A DNA stretch of 64,000 nucleotides from Myxococcales bacterium (lineage in GTDB: Bacteria; Myxococcota_A; Polyangia; Fen-1088). The position numbers and the translations under genes are program-made. Positions within the stretch are counted from its first letter, which is position 1; every line of letters begins with the position of its first letter. This document shows, one piece after another, positions 8,077-17,567 of this stretch. The notes under the pieces are model-generated. The model was not told where the DNA came from and made no database searches. It was given only the letters and a program-made list of their open reading frames with translations. The DNA is taken from the NCBI GenBank assembly GCA_003142855.1, contig PLNW01000134.1:1-64000 (forward strand). Direction: 5' to 3'.

Positions 8077-9913
8077 ACTCAAGGCCCGCGAGCGGGCCGC
8101 CCTTGGCGAACAGACCGTCCACGCGGGCGGTGACCTGTGGATCCTCCACCAAGAGGGGTGCGTGGTGAGGTTTGCGACGGGCGTCGATCACCAGCGAGCC
8201 CCGGCAGCCCCAGTGCTTGTGGGCCGTGGCCGCTTCGATGCCGCCGACATCAGTAGCCGGATTGGATCGCGAGAAAGTCACCCACAGGAAGTTGTCGAGG
8301 CTGCGGCCACAAAACTCACTGTCATCGACCAGAACCACCAGCGGGAAGGCGCAGATCGGATCGTCGCCCTGGAAGGCGGCACAAAACGCGGCGAAGTCTT
8401 TCGCCAGGACCTGGGAGCCAGTTGCGGGCGCGCGCACCGCGAGCACACCCGGCAGGCACACGCGCGCATCGGTAAAGCCGTCGGGCAAGCGTAGGCCGGG
8501 TGGCGGTTCAGTCGGCAGCGTGCGCCGCGGCCGCCCCACAGCGGCCACCACCAATTTGGATCCCCGGTTCAGCCCCGCGCCCGAGTAGTCGAGCGTGTCG
8601 ATGGTAGTCTGCGTCTGGAAATGGAGATCGCGGCGCCAGTCGACCCGGGCCAGAACGTGCTGCAGGAATGCGCTGACGTCATGCACGTCGAGCTGCGGAT
8701 CGTCGTCAACTGCCGCGATGAACAGGTATTTGGCCAGGGAAAGCTGGCCCTGTCCCAGGATGGCGTTGGCCTGGGTGAGTAGTTCCTGCGGCTCCTGGCG
8801 TTCTTCGAACGGTACATAGCGCTCGCTGCCCAAGGCGAGCAGCAGCGGGTGCACGCCGGCCGCATCCACCGCGTTCACCGCGTGCACGCCAGGTAGGGTC
8901 GACGAAATCAGTGGACCCGTGATCTCGTGGATGAGCGCACCGAAAACGCTGTCCTCCTGAGGCGGCCGGCCGACCACGGTGAACGGCCAGATCGCCTCCG
9001 CGCGGTGATAGATCCGGCGCACGCGCAGCACCGGAAAATCATGCGCAAGGCTGTAGTAGCCGAGGTGATCGCCGAACGGCCCTTCAGGCTTGCGCACCTC
9101 GGGATCCACTTCGGCGAGCAGGCAGAAGTCGGCGTCCGCGTGCACCGGCAAGGGCCAGCCCTTCTGCTCGGCCAGCCGCACGCGCCGGCCGCCCAGCGCA
9201 CCCGCAAACGCCAGCTCGGACACGCCTTCGGGCAACGGCATGACCGCGGCCAGGGTCATGGCCGGCGGGCCGCCCACATACACGTTCACACGCAAGATCT
9301 CGCCACGCCGGATGGCAGCTGCGTGGTGCACGCCGATGCCGCGATGGATCTGGTAGTGCAAGCCCACCTCGTGGTTGGGCTGGTACTGGCCACCAGAAAG
9401 CTGGATGCGATACATGCCCAGGTTGCTGTGGGCAGGTCCGGGCCGCTCTGGATCCTCGCTGTACACCTGGGGCAGCGTGATGAAGGCGCCGCCGTCGTCG
9501 GGCCAACACTGAAGTTGCGGCAGCTCGCCGACCTCGACCTGGCCGGCGAAGACCGGACCGCCGGCCACGCGCCTGGGCCGCGTGCGCAGCAAAGTAAAGG
9601 GCACGCCTGCGTAGCGCAGCGGGCGTTTCCAGGCCGCGCCCGGGTCCGCTCGTAGCTCGATGAGGCGGCGGACTTTGTCCAAGCTGTCGCGAAAGATGAA
9701 GCGCGCGCGCTCCATGGTTCCGAACAGGTTGCTGACCATGGGAAAGCGGCAACCCTTGACCCGCGCGAAGTACACGGCCGGGCCGCGAGCGCGGAACACG
9801 CGACGCTGGATCTCGGCTGCCTCCAGGCACGCGTCCACTTCGACTTCCACCCGTCGGAGCTGGCCCGTCCGCTCCAGATCATCGACGCAATCCCTGAGCG
9901 AGGCGTATGGCAT
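8075..9913 (-). CDS. UbiD-family prenylated-FMN-dependent decarboxylase
   Basis: A 612-residue member of the UbiD family, which uses prenylated FMN to (de)carboxylate aromatic or unsaturated acids. Seen motifs include SNLGMYRIQ (metal/cofactor region), the catalytic-acid segment KPEGPFGDHLGYYS, the following HDFPVLRVRRIYHR, and late DPICAFPLVVLVDD. It is longer than E. coli UbiD (about 500), mostly at the C-terminus, as in menaquinone-pathway (MqnL-like) and other UbiD clades. The partner UbiX flavin prenyltransferase is not in this window. It follows a zinc-ribbon gene by 10 bp and lysA by a further short gap, probably one operon. The substrate is uncertain; ubiquinone or menaquinone biosynthesis is the default guess. 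Confidence 0.9.
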   Translation of the reverse strand: MPYASLRDCVDDLERTGQLRRVEVEVDACLEAAEIQRRVFRARGPAVYFARVKGCRFPMVSNLFGTMERARFIFRDSLDKVRRLIELRADPGAAWKRPLRYAGVPFTLLRTRPRRVAGGPVFAGQVEVGELPQLQCWPDDGGAFITLPQVYSEDPERPGPAHSNLGMYRIQLSGGQYQPNHEVGLHYQIHRGIGVHHAAAIRRGEILRVNVYVGGPPAMTLAAVMPLPEGVSELAFAGALGGRRVRLAEQKGWPLPVHADADFCLLAEVDPEVRKPEGPFGDHLGYYSLAHDFPVLRVRRIYHRAEAIWPFTVVGRPPQEDSVFGALIHEITGPLISSTLPGVHAVNAVDAAGVHPLLLALGSERYVPFEERQEPQELLTQANAILGQGQLSLAKYLFIAAVDDDPQLDVHDVSAFLQHVLARVDWRRDLHFQTQTTIDTLDYSGAGLNRGSKLVVAAVGRPRRTLPTEPPPGLRLPDGFTDARVCLPGVLAVRAPATGSQVLAKDFAAFCAAFQGDDPICAFPLVVLVDDSEFCGRSLDNFLWVTFSRSNPATDVGGIEAATAHKHWGCRGSLVIDARRKPHHAPLLVEDPQVTARVDGLFAKGGPLAGLE

Positions 9914-9923
9914 ATGATCCGGG

Positions 9924-10136
9924 CTAGTTCATGCCGCAGCCAGGTCGGCCTCGACCCTGACATGAGTCGCACGCACTCGGTTCACGCGCCGGCTGGCTGC
10001 TGCCCACGGCCACCACGGACAGGAGGCGCTCCAGGTCAGTGGACTGGCAGGCCGGGCAGGTGGGCACGTCGGCACCGAAGATCAGCGCCTCGAACTGCTT
10101 GGAACACTTGCGGCAGAGATATTCATAGAGCGGCAC
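9924..10136 (-). CDS. FmdB-like small zinc-ribbon protein
   Basis: A 70-residue protein starting at a GTG with AAGGAGGAATC just upstream; a longer frame to 10202 lacks support. It begins MPLYEYLCRKC, the typical opening of the FmdB/CxxC regulatory zinc-ribbon family. The second knuckle is CPAC and the Cys-rich tail is CDSCQGRGRPGCG. Four cysteines fit a zinc ribbon. Members were first noted beside formamidase operons but are widespread with unknown roles. It is located between lysA and ubiD on the same strand. Confidence 0.88.
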   Translation of the reverse strand: MPLYEYLCRKCSKQFEALIFGADVPTCPACQSTDLERLLSVVAVGSSQPAREPSACDSCQGRGRPGCGMN

Positions 10137-10173
10137 GATTCCTCCTTTGCGGCAAGCGTAGCACGGCGACGGG

Positions 10174-11451
10174 TCAGGCCAGCGGCTCCTCGCACTCGGC
10201 ACGAACCACGTCGTCCAAGTTCTCGCGGCGAGCGACCAACGTGGCGCGGCCGGCGTCCCACATCACCTGAGGCACGCGGCCCAGCGACACGTAGTTCGAG
10301 CTCATGGCCGAGCCGTAGGCACCAGCGTCGTGCAGCACAAGAAGATCGCCCGGCTCAGGCCGCGGCAGTAGACGTGGCACCAATAGCTCGTTTCCGTCGC
10401 GCGTGAAGACGTCGCCGCTTTCGCACAAAGGACCAGCCACGACCAACGGCTCCGGCGTTCGGTTGGCGCCGGCACCCACCACCGAGATGTGATGATACGC
10501 ACCGTACATGGCCGGCCGCACCAGGTCGCAGAATCCAGCGTCCACCATGACGAAGCGGTAGCCAGGGCCCTTGGCATTCGCGCGTGTGGTCTTGATGTCG
10601 TGAACCCGGCACACCAGGGCCGCCATGCCCGCCACCGCGTAGCGGCCGGGCTCGATCTCGACGCGAATCGGGCGTCCCGCGGCTCGCGCCAAGCGAACGA
10701 CCGCGTCTTCGAGAACGGGCCGGTACCAGGAGAGATCATAGGCTGGCTGGTCGGGGCGGTAGGGGTGCGGGATGCCGCCGCCGAAATTCACCGCGCTCGC
10801 GTCGGGAAATCCCGGCAAGATCGCCTCGAAGAAATCCACCAGCTTGCGCATGTTCTGGTCGAACTCGCGCGGCTCGGGGCCAGTGCCGATATGCGCGTGC
10901 AGCGCCACGATGGTCAGCCCGGCAGCAGCGGCGGCCTGGCGCAGTTCCTCGAGGTCCTCGTGCCACACCCCATGTTTGGAGGAAGGGCCGCCCGTGTCGC
11001 AGGCCTGGACGTGGCCGTGTCCGAAACCCGGGTTGGCCCGCACAGCCACGGGTCCGTGGTAGCCGGTCGCTGCAAGCTGCCGGATCATTCCCGGAGATCC
11101 CAGGTTGGGCAGAATGTGATGCTGCTGCAGAACCTCGAGCGCATTGTCGCGGAAGACGTCTGCCGTGAGCATGATCCGGGGTGGTTCGGTACCGCCGGGA
11201 AAGCCAGCGCGCAGGGCGCGCAGCACTTCGTTGCCGCTCACGGCGTCGATCCACAGACCTGCCTTGCACACCAGCTCCAGCACTTGGCGGACCGAGTTCG
11301 CCTTCATCGCATAGCGCGCAACGACTTGCGGTCCCGCGGTCAGGGCATTCAGGCGGCGAAGATTCCCGCGCAGAATCTCCGCGTCGAGCAGGAAGAAGGG
11401 CGTGCCCACGCGATCCGCGAGCTGATTCAAGGGGTAGGTGTCAAGGTTCAT
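10174..11451 (-). CDS. lysA: Diaminopimelate decarboxylase (LysA-type)
   Basis: A PLP-dependent fold-III decarboxylase that converts meso-diaminopimelate to lysine. The chosen ATG at 11451 gives 425 residues starting MNLDTYPLNQLADRVGTPFF, the normal LysA opening; the frame stays open further upstream but without similarity. Motifs: YAMKANS (PLP lysine), HAHIGTG (usual HxHIGSQ, here with Thr-Gly), NFGGGI phosphate loop, EPGRYAVA, CESGD (active-site Cys from the partner subunit) and YGSAMSSNY near the end. It is first in a likely lysA-fmdB-ubiD transcript. A related basic-amino-acid decarboxylase is possible, but the CESGD and SKHGV segments favour LysA. Confidence 0.9.
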   Translation of the reverse strand: MNLDTYPLNQLADRVGTPFFLLDAEILRGNLRRLNALTAGPQVVARYAMKANSVRQVLELVCKAGLWIDAVSGNEVLRALRAGFPGGTEPPRIMLTADVFRDNALEVLQQHHILPNLGSPGMIRQLAATGYHGPVAVRANPGFGHGHVQACDTGGPSSKHGVWHEDLEELRQAAAAAGLTIVALHAHIGTGPEPREFDQNMRKLVDFFEAILPGFPDASAVNFGGGIPHPYRPDQPAYDLSWYRPVLEDAVVRLARAAGRPIRVEIEPGRYAVAGMAALVCRVHDIKTTRANAKGPGYRFVMVDAGFCDLVRPAMYGAYHHISVVGAGANRTPEPLVVAGPLCESGDVFTRDGNELLVPRLLPRPEPGDLLVLHDAGAYGSAMSSNYVSLGRVPQVMWDAGRATLVARRENLDDVVRAECEEPLA

Positions 11452-11632
11452 CGGCCGTCCCAGTCTAGCCGAAAACTGGCCCCTCATCGTTGACGCAGCG
11501 AAGCACACAACCCCGTTTCGAATCGTGCGCGACGCATTGATTAAACCGCGCGCCTCACCTAAAATTGCTCGGTCGAGGGACGCAACCGCGTGGGCTCGGG
11601 CGAGCTTGCCCCGGCTGAGCCTTTTGCGGTAG

Positions 11633-12013
11633 ATGCGGAACTCACTTCGGGTTCCGCATCGTGTTTCCGTCTCGACAGCGAGGCATAACTTGTCTGAGCA
11701 TTTTCGACGAACCGATCCCCGATACGCGCGCCGCCTGGAGGTGGAGGTCGTCGTCGGTGAAGACCGACACGTCGCCACCACGCGGAACATTTCACTGGGA
11801 GGTGTGTTCGTTGAGACCACGACGCCACTTCCCTTGCAGACCAGGCTGCAGATCCGGTTCCGCATTCCCACGCAATCTGAGCCGATTGAGGTGGGTGGCG
11901 AGGTCCGCTGGGTTGAGCCGGGCGGAGTGGAGCAGCTCCCCGGCATGGGTATTCGCTTCCAAGGCCTGCGCGCCCGCGAGGTGTGGGCGCTCAATCGCTT
12001 CTTCCAAGGCTGA
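11633..12013 (+). CDS. PilZ-domain protein
   Basis: A 126-residue protein made almost entirely of a PilZ domain. RRTDPRYARR carries the arginines of the c-di-GMP-binding RxxxR element and NISLGGVFVET the second (D/N)xSxxG element, so it probably binds c-di-GMP. The length fits the myxobacterial single-domain PilZ type. The ATG at 11633 lacks a clear ribosome-binding site; a TTG at about 11691, preceded by AGCGAGG, would remove the first 19 residues and keep the domain. It is divergent from lysA and convergent with the helicase gene. The type IV pilus genes lie 2.5 kb away, but a functional link is only inference. Confidence 0.88.
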   Translation: MRNSLRVPHRVSVSTARHNLSEHFRRTDPRYARRLEVEVVVGEDRHVATTRNISLGGVFVETTTPLPLQTRLQIRFRIPTQSEPIEVGGEVRWVEPGGVEQLPGMGIRFQGLRAREVWALNRFFQG

Positions 12014-12024
12014 CGCCTGCAAGC

Positions 12025-14373
12025 TCAGCGCAAGCCCTCGGGCAGAAGCGGCGAGCTCGGCCCGGTGTGGGTAATCCAGAGTTGGTGCGCGGCGCGGGTC
12101 ATGGCGACGTGGAGCATGCGGCGTGCGATGTCGGAGTTCGGATATGAGCCTTCGGTCACCTCCAACAGGATCACGATGTCGAATTCCAGTCCTTTGGTCT
12201 GCACCACGTCGGTGACATCGATCCCGGCCCGGAACAGAAAATCCTGGTCAGCCACCAGACGCAGTCCCGGCACTTCTGCCGCCGCCAGCGCCTCAAAATA
12301 GAGTCGCGCCTGTTCCGGGTGGCGGGCAATGAGTGCCACCGAGGCGAGCGGTTCGTGCTGCACCAGATCCCTGAGTGCGCGCGCCAGAAAATCGTTGCAC
12401 TCTCCGGCGGACACGAATCCGAAGGCCTGCACGGGCGCTCCTCGGCGTGGTGTCACGGGAGGCTGATCGCCGGCCAAGGGGCCGAGCACGTGAAGCGCAC
12501 AATCCACGATGGGACGCGTGGAACGATAGCTCACGCGCAACGGCTCCACTCGGTCGTGGCCGATGCCCAGGTCGGCGAGCATCTGCGTCCAGTTTGAGAA
12601 GCCGTGTTCAGGGACGATGGACTGGTTGGTATCACCGGCCAGCGTGATGGAGCGACGATGGTTGGTGGTGGCGAGCAGAACGGCTAGCTCCACTGGCGCG
12701 AAGTCCTGCACCTCGTCCACCATCAGGTGATCGTAGGCGATGGGCTCCCGGGCCCCGAGCGGGCCGCGCTGGAGCTGATGGATGCGCAGGAGAAGCGCTT
12801 GGTCTTCCTCGTCGAGAGCCCACACCTCGTCATCGTCTCCGTCCGCCACTCCCACACGCAGTCGCTCGCGTTCCACGCACCAGCGGTGGATGCTATTGAG
12901 TTGCGCCTCGCTGAATAGGCCAGGGGCGTGGCGGGCGAACCCCTCGCCCAGCGCTTTGCGGTCGGTGAGCAGCGACGCCCACTCGCCCACCACGTCGCGC
13001 GTGCGCGCCCGGATGCGCGCTCCCACGGCCTCGATCGCGGTGCGATCGGTGGCCGACAGCGGCGCTTGCTTCGCCCAGCGGGCCAGTGCCGTCACCCGGA
13101 CATCGACCGGGCCCTGGGACGCATCCCAGATGTCGATCGCCTCCGACAACTCGGGCCGGCTGGCCAAAGCCGCCACCAACTCGGCCCGACACCACGTCGC
13201 CAGCTGCGCCTGGCGATCGGCCAGCAACTTGAGCATCGCCCCGTGTGACTTGGCCCGCATGACCAGCGGCGGTGTGTGCGGCACGGATGCGCCCGCAGGG
13301 CTGCTCAAGCCGGGAAACGTGAGCCGGCACGTGGCCTCGGCCCAAGCTGCGAAAGTCCGCACCGCGACTCCTGGCACATCCAGCGACGGCAACACTCGCG
13401 ATACGTAGGTCGCGAGCGCCCGCTGATACATGATGACCAGGATGTGCTTGGGTCGGAAGTGCTCGGGATCGGCAAAGGCCAGGTAGGCGATGCGGTGCAA
13501 CCCAATGGTGGTCTTGCCACTGCCGGCCGTGCCCTGCACAACGATCACCCCGGCACTCGGCCGGCTGATGAGATCAAACTGGCGCGGGTCGATGAGCGCG
13601 GCGATGGCCGGTAAGAAGCGGTCCGCGCGGCGGGTTCCGTCGGCCTGCAAGCCCAGCCGCGCAGGACCGCGCCTCTGCACGTTCGCCTCCGGCTCCTTGC
13701 CAGGCGCCTGTCCCATCCACGATGCACTCCCGTCGCGCCCCACCCGCAGCCTGATCGGCTGGGCCGCCACCTCTTTCCACACGGCGTTGTGCCCGGCGCG
13801 CGCCCAGATGCCCTGCACACACGCGACCCGGCGCAGCTCACTGTCCACGATGGAGAGCGTCCGTCGCGCGATCACCTCACCCTCGACCACTCGATTCCCC
13901 AGTTGTTCCTCGTAGCAATCACCCTCGTCGTAGCGATAGAAGAGTCGAGACACAGGAGCGTTGCGCCAGTCGACGATCTGCACGCCGCCGCCGCGTTCCA
14001 CGAAGCCGCGCTGGCCGATGAGCACATCGCGACGGCGATCACCCTCGCGCAGGCGCAGGTGAGCGAAATAGGGGGATTGGCGATCGACAGGCGGGCCCTC
14101 GCCCTTGCCACGCTGGCGTGACAGAGCTTCCACCCGGTGCATCTCCGCCAGCAGCGGTCCTTGGTCCTCAGGCTTGGCCTCGGCCACAGCATCGCGCAGC
14201 TCGATGAGTGTGGCGGCGTCATCCACCACGGTTCGCGTGCGGGCCGGCAGCCCATCGAGCGTGGCCAGCACGACTCGCAGCAGGGACAACTCTTCGGCCA
14301 CCTCGACCGGCAGGGATTCCACCCCCGCGTCCCGCTCGGGCGCACTGGTTTTCGGCTCGCTCTGGTTGTTCAC
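12025..14373 (-). CDS. HelD-like superfamily 1 DNA/RNA helicase
   Basis: A 782-residue protein. The N-terminal helical region has the characteristic VDWRNAPVSRLFYR segment of HelD proteins. The P-loop GTAGSGKT lies near residue 280, Walker B/DEVQDF near 545, motif III region LAGDTNQSIVP follows, and a late QTKGLEFDIVILLEV segment matches UvrD motif V/VI with MLHVAMTRA. HelD of Gram-positives binds RNA polymerase and recycles stalled complexes by ATP hydrolysis; UvrD/Rep-like DNA unwinding is the alternative. It is downstream of pilS on the same strand but separated by about 220 bp holding a large inverted repeat, so probably a separate unit. Confidence 0.85.
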   Translation of the reverse strand: MNNQSEPKTSAPERDAGVESLPVEVAEELSLLRVVLATLDGLPARTRTVVDDAATLIELRDAVAEAKPEDQGPLLAEMHRVEALSRQRGKGEGPPVDRQSPYFAHLRLREGDRRRDVLIGQRGFVERGGGVQIVDWRNAPVSRLFYRYDEGDCYEEQLGNRVVEGEVIARRTLSIVDSELRRVACVQGIWARAGHNAVWKEVAAQPIRLRVGRDGSASWMGQAPGKEPEANVQRRGPARLGLQADGTRRADRFLPAIAALIDPRQFDLISRPSAGVIVVQGTAGSGKTTIGLHRIAYLAFADPEHFRPKHILVIMYQRALATYVSRVLPSLDVPGVAVRTFAAWAEATCRLTFPGLSSPAGASVPHTPPLVMRAKSHGAMLKLLADRQAQLATWCRAELVAALASRPELSEAIDIWDASQGPVDVRVTALARWAKQAPLSATDRTAIEAVGARIRARTRDVVGEWASLLTDRKALGEGFARHAPGLFSEAQLNSIHRWCVERERLRVGVADGDDDEVWALDEEDQALLLRIHQLQRGPLGAREPIAYDHLMVDEVQDFAPVELAVLLATTNHRRSITLAGDTNQSIVPEHGFSNWTQMLADLGIGHDRVEPLRVSYRSTRPIVDCALHVLGPLAGDQPPVTPRRGAPVQAFGFVSAGECNDFLARALRDLVQHEPLASVALIARHPEQARLYFEALAAAEVPGLRLVADQDFLFRAGIDVTDVVQTKGLEFDIVILLEVTEGSYPNSDIARRMLHVAMTRAAHQLWITHTGPSSPLLPEGLR

Positions 14374-14464
14374 TTGGAAACCGGACAGTCTACGGGGCGG
14401 GCACGCGGTTCACAACGCCGGCTACGGACCGGTAAGAGCGCGCTGCAATTCGCGGCAGCGGGAT

Positions 14465-14572
14465 CGGTGTGGGTGACGGTCACGGTCACGGTGACCGTCG
14501 CTGGCACGAAAGTGTCACCGATGTCTTGACCCACTCACACCGTCTCCGTCACTGTCACCGCCACCCACACCG
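14465..14572. repeat. Long imperfect inverted repeat rich in GTGACNGT steps
   Basis: The arms begin with a perfect 11-bp inverted match, CGGTGTGGGTG at 14465-14475 and its complement at 14562-14572, and continue imperfectly for about 20 more bases each. The left arm is internally repetitive (GGTCAC/GGTGAC). The structure lies between the 3' end of pilS and the 5' end of the helicase gene and could form a large stem-loop ending the pil transcript. There is no long T-run. Confidence 0.7.
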
Positions 14573-14592
14573 CACCTAGGGCCTCGGCGCCG

Positions 14593-16332
14593 TCAGGTTG
14601 CAGCCGCGAAACGGATCACGAACGTCGTGCCCTTGCCCACCTCGCTCGACACCTCGATGCTCCCCTTGTGGTCCTCCACGATGCGCGCCGTGATGGCCAG
14701 ACCCAGACCTGTGCCGTCCACTCGGCGCGAAAAGAACGGTTCGAAGATGTGATCGAGATCCTCTGGAGGAATGCCGATGCCGGTGTCGCTCACCGAGAGA
14801 ACGGCCTCGGCCGCGCCATTGGTTCGATCGCGACGCGAAACCGCGAGCCGCACACGACCACCCCCCGGCATGGCGGCGACGGCGTTGCGCAAGAGGTTCC
14901 ACAACACTTGGCGCAGCTGTCCGGACGCGCCCTCGACGGCCACGCCCGGCTCCGCGTCCACCACAACACCAACCTCGGCAGACCGGCGCTCCTGCTCGAA
15001 CACCTTGGCGATCTCGGTCACCATCTCACCCAAGTCCAGGCGCTGGCGGTCTTCGGTACGGGGACGGGCGTAGTCAAGTAGCCCCGAGATCAGGCCGTTC
15101 ACCCGGTCCACCTCGCGCACGGCGATGTCGATGAGCGTTCGGGCTTCGGCGTCTGTGCCGGGCTGTTTGCGCAGAACTTCGACCGATCCGGAAATGCTGG
15201 CGAGGGGATTGCGAATCTCGTGCGCAATGTTGGCCGCGAGCCGGCCGATGCCCGCCAGGCGCTCGGAACGTCGGACCGCTCCTTCCATGCTGCGAAGCTC
15301 GGTCAGATCCTGAAAATGAATCACGCGACCCACGATTCGGCCTGTGTGGTCGGACAGCGGCGTGGCGGAAACCGCGAGACAGCGCGGCGATCCGTTGGCG
15401 TGTACCGCTATTACTTCCTGCCGGATCACGCGGCCGAGCGAGAGATCCTCGGCCATCACGGCGGCCATGCCCGGGATCAATTCCTCAAGCCGTTGCCCCA
15501 CAGGCGCGGGCGTGCCGATGCCGAGGATTTCGCAGGCCGCGTCGTTGATCGAGGTCATGGTTCCGTCCAGGGTCGTGGTCACCAATCCCGCCGACAGGCA
15601 GCGAATTGTGTTCTGGTGCAAAGAAGCCAGATCGCCGGCGATGCGCTCGTGCTGGGCCAGGCGCTCGCGCGCTTCGCGGGTCTTGGCGTGCAGGCTCATG
15701 CCCAGCGCGGCCACCGAAACCACGCCCGCCAGATAGACGACCAAGCGGAATACCAGTTCTTCCAGGGTTAGATCCCAGGGAAAAACCGTTTGCCCCGTGA
15801 TGGGCGGCAGAATGCGCAGGTAGCCGAGCAGCGAGATGCCAATGAAAAGCAGGGCACTCGCGGCGGCCACGTTTCCCGGCGAGAAGCGTTTGGGCAGAAG
15901 ACTGACCGCGACCACGTCGACGAGGTAGAGAAAAGTGTATCCGCTCTGAGCGCCTCCCGTGGCGTGGATGAGCAGGGTGACCAAAACCAAATCAACGCCG
16001 ATTTGGATATCGGCGAAGCGGACCGGATCCTGGATGCGGCCCAGCCCGAGGGCGTACGCCAGTGTGGCCACGTAGGTCGTGGCCAACAGCGCGAACACGA
16101 ATCGCCCGAAGGGACCCGAAAGCGTATCCGGGCTTCCCAGGGTGAGGGCGAGAATGACCACTGACATCATGAGCACGGTGGCCAGCGCCGTACGCACGAG
16201 CATCAAGTAGGTGACAGTTCGCAGTGCCTCGTGTCGACCTTGCTCACCCTGAGCGAGGTCCACCTGCCCCCGCGCGGCCGGCTCGCCGAGGGACATGGTC
16301 TCGGGCGTGGCGCGGGCTTCGAGCTCACCCAT
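14593..16332 (-). CDS. pilS: PilS-like sensor histidine kinase
   Basis: A 579-residue kinase with about six hydrophobic segments (residues about 40-212), a PAS domain (about 240-345, LSAGLVTTTLDGTMTSINDA), phosphoacceptor His371 in NIAHEIRNPLASI and an NtrB-class ATPase domain (LRNAVAAMPGGG, VSDTGIGIPPEDL, GTGLGLAI). The six-helix sensor, PAS and NtrB-like core match PilS, which senses pilin in the inner membrane and phosphorylates the sigma-54 activator PilR. It follows pilC by 8 bp and is last in pilB-pilT-pilC-pilS. No pilR follows; a helicase gene is next, so the cognate regulator must be elsewhere. Confidence 0.88.
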   Translation of the reverse strand: MGELEARATPETMSLGEPAARGQVDLAQGEQGRHEALRTVTYLMLVRTALATVLMMSVVILALTLGSPDTLSGPFGRFVFALLATTYVATLAYALGLGRIQDPVRFADIQIGVDLVLVTLLIHATGGAQSGYTFLYLVDVVAVSLLPKRFSPGNVAAASALLFIGISLLGYLRILPPITGQTVFPWDLTLEELVFRLVVYLAGVVSVAALGMSLHAKTREARERLAQHERIAGDLASLHQNTIRCLSAGLVTTTLDGTMTSINDAACEILGIGTPAPVGQRLEELIPGMAAVMAEDLSLGRVIRQEVIAVHANGSPRCLAVSATPLSDHTGRIVGRVIHFQDLTELRSMEGAVRRSERLAGIGRLAANIAHEIRNPLASISGSVEVLRKQPGTDAEARTLIDIAVREVDRVNGLISGLLDYARPRTEDRQRLDLGEMVTEIAKVFEQERRSAEVGVVVDAEPGVAVEGASGQLRQVLWNLLRNAVAAMPGGGRVRLAVSRRDRTNGAAEAVLSVSDTGIGIPPEDLDHIFEPFFSRRVDGTGLGLAITARIVEDHKGSIEVSSEVGKGTTFVIRFAAAT

Positions 16333-16340
16333 GTGGCGGT

Positions 16341-17561
16341 CTAGCCGGCTTTGATACTGCCAGCCATCTCGAAGATTGGCATGTACATGGCGATGACCAA
16401 GCCGCCGATGACGGCGCCCAAGAAGACCATGAGCAAGGGCTCCAGCATCCGGGTCATGGAAGCCACGGCGACGTCCACTTCCTCTTCATAGAAGTCGGCG
16501 AGCTTGGACAGCATGGCATCGAGCGCGCCGGTCTGCTCACCGACACTAATCATCTGCACCACCATGGGGGGCATGAGACCGGTTTCCATGAGCGGCGTGG
16601 CCAGATCCTTGCCCTCCGAAATGCGCGCGCGCACGAACATGATGCCGTCGTGCACGACCATGTTCCCGGCGGTCTTGGCCACGATCTCCATGGAGTCGAG
16701 AATGGGAACGCCGGAGGCCAGCAGGGTTCCCATGGTGCGGGCGAAGCGCGCCACCACCGTCTTGCGCATGACCGCACCGAAGATGGGGAGCTTGAGCAGC
16801 ATGCCATCGAAGGCCAGGCGCCCCTTGCGCGTCCGGAGGATGAACTTGATCGCAGCCCCGAGCGCGACGACGCCTCCGACGACATACGGCAGGTAGTTGC
16901 GCATGGTGTACGAAAGATCGATCACGAATTGTGTGGGCGCTGGAAGCTTTCCGCCGCCGAAGTCCTTGAACATCTTCTCGAAGGTGGGAATGACCTTGGT
17001 GAGAAGGACGGCCACCACCAGGGTTGCGATACACAAGACGGTGATCGGGTAGCCCATAGCACCTTTGATTTGGCGCCGGAGCTTCTGTGCTTTTTCCAGG
17101 TAGGTCGAGAGGCGCTGCAGGATGGTGTCCAAGATGCCGCCCGCCTCGCCGGCGGCGACCAGGTTGACAAAGAGGTTGTCGAAAATCTTGGGAAAGCGGC
17201 GCATGGAATCCGAGAGGGTGAGACCTCCTTCTACGTTGGCCCGAACCTGCGCCAGGATCTTGCCGAAACGCTTGTTTTCCGCTTGCGTGGACAGGATCTC
17301 CAGGCACTGCACGATGGGGAGACCGGCGTCGATCATGGTGGCGAACAGACGGGTGAAGACGACGATGTCTTTGATGCCGACACCGGTGCCGATGTTGATG
17401 GTGAACTGGCGGGGCTGCTTCTTGACCACCACCGGTTGCAGCTGCTGAAGCTTGAGCTTGTTGTGGACGGCCTCCTCGGTCTCCGCCTCCATCACGCCCT
17501 TCTTCAGGTCGCCAGTTCGGGTGCGAGCCTCCCAAATGAACGCTGTGAGCTGTGCGGCCAT
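16341..17561 (-). CDS. pilC: Type IV pilus inner-membrane platform protein PilC
   Basis: A 406-residue GspF/PilC-family protein that couples the cytoplasmic ATPases PilB and PilT to pilin at the inner membrane. Two homologous GspF domains are visible: FTRLFATMIDAGLPIVQCLE near 90 and FARTMGTLLASGVPILDSME near 270. Each is followed by a hydrophobic segment, with a third TM at the C-terminus (MLEPLLMVFLGAVIGGLVI). The conserved GYP after the first domain (KGAMGYPITVL) is present. It begins 6 bp after pilT. Length and layout are standard. Confidence 0.95.
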   Translation of the reverse strand: MAAQLTAFIWEARTRTGDLKKGVMEAETEEAVHNKLKLQQLQPVVVKKQPRQFTINIGTGVGIKDIVVFTRLFATMIDAGLPIVQCLEILSTQAENKRFGKILAQVRANVEGGLTLSDSMRRFPKIFDNLFVNLVAAGEAGGILDTILQRLSTYLEKAQKLRRQIKGAMGYPITVLCIATLVVAVLLTKVIPTFEKMFKDFGGGKLPAPTQFVIDLSYTMRNYLPYVVGGVVALGAAIKFILRTRKGRLAFDGMLLKLPIFGAVMRKTVVARFARTMGTLLASGVPILDSMEIVAKTAGNMVVHDGIMFVRARISEGKDLATPLMETGLMPPMVVQMISVGEQTGALDAMLSKLADFYEEEVDVAVASMTRMLEPLLMVFLGAVIGGLVIAMYMPIFEMAGSIKAG

Positions 17562-17567
17562 CTGTGT

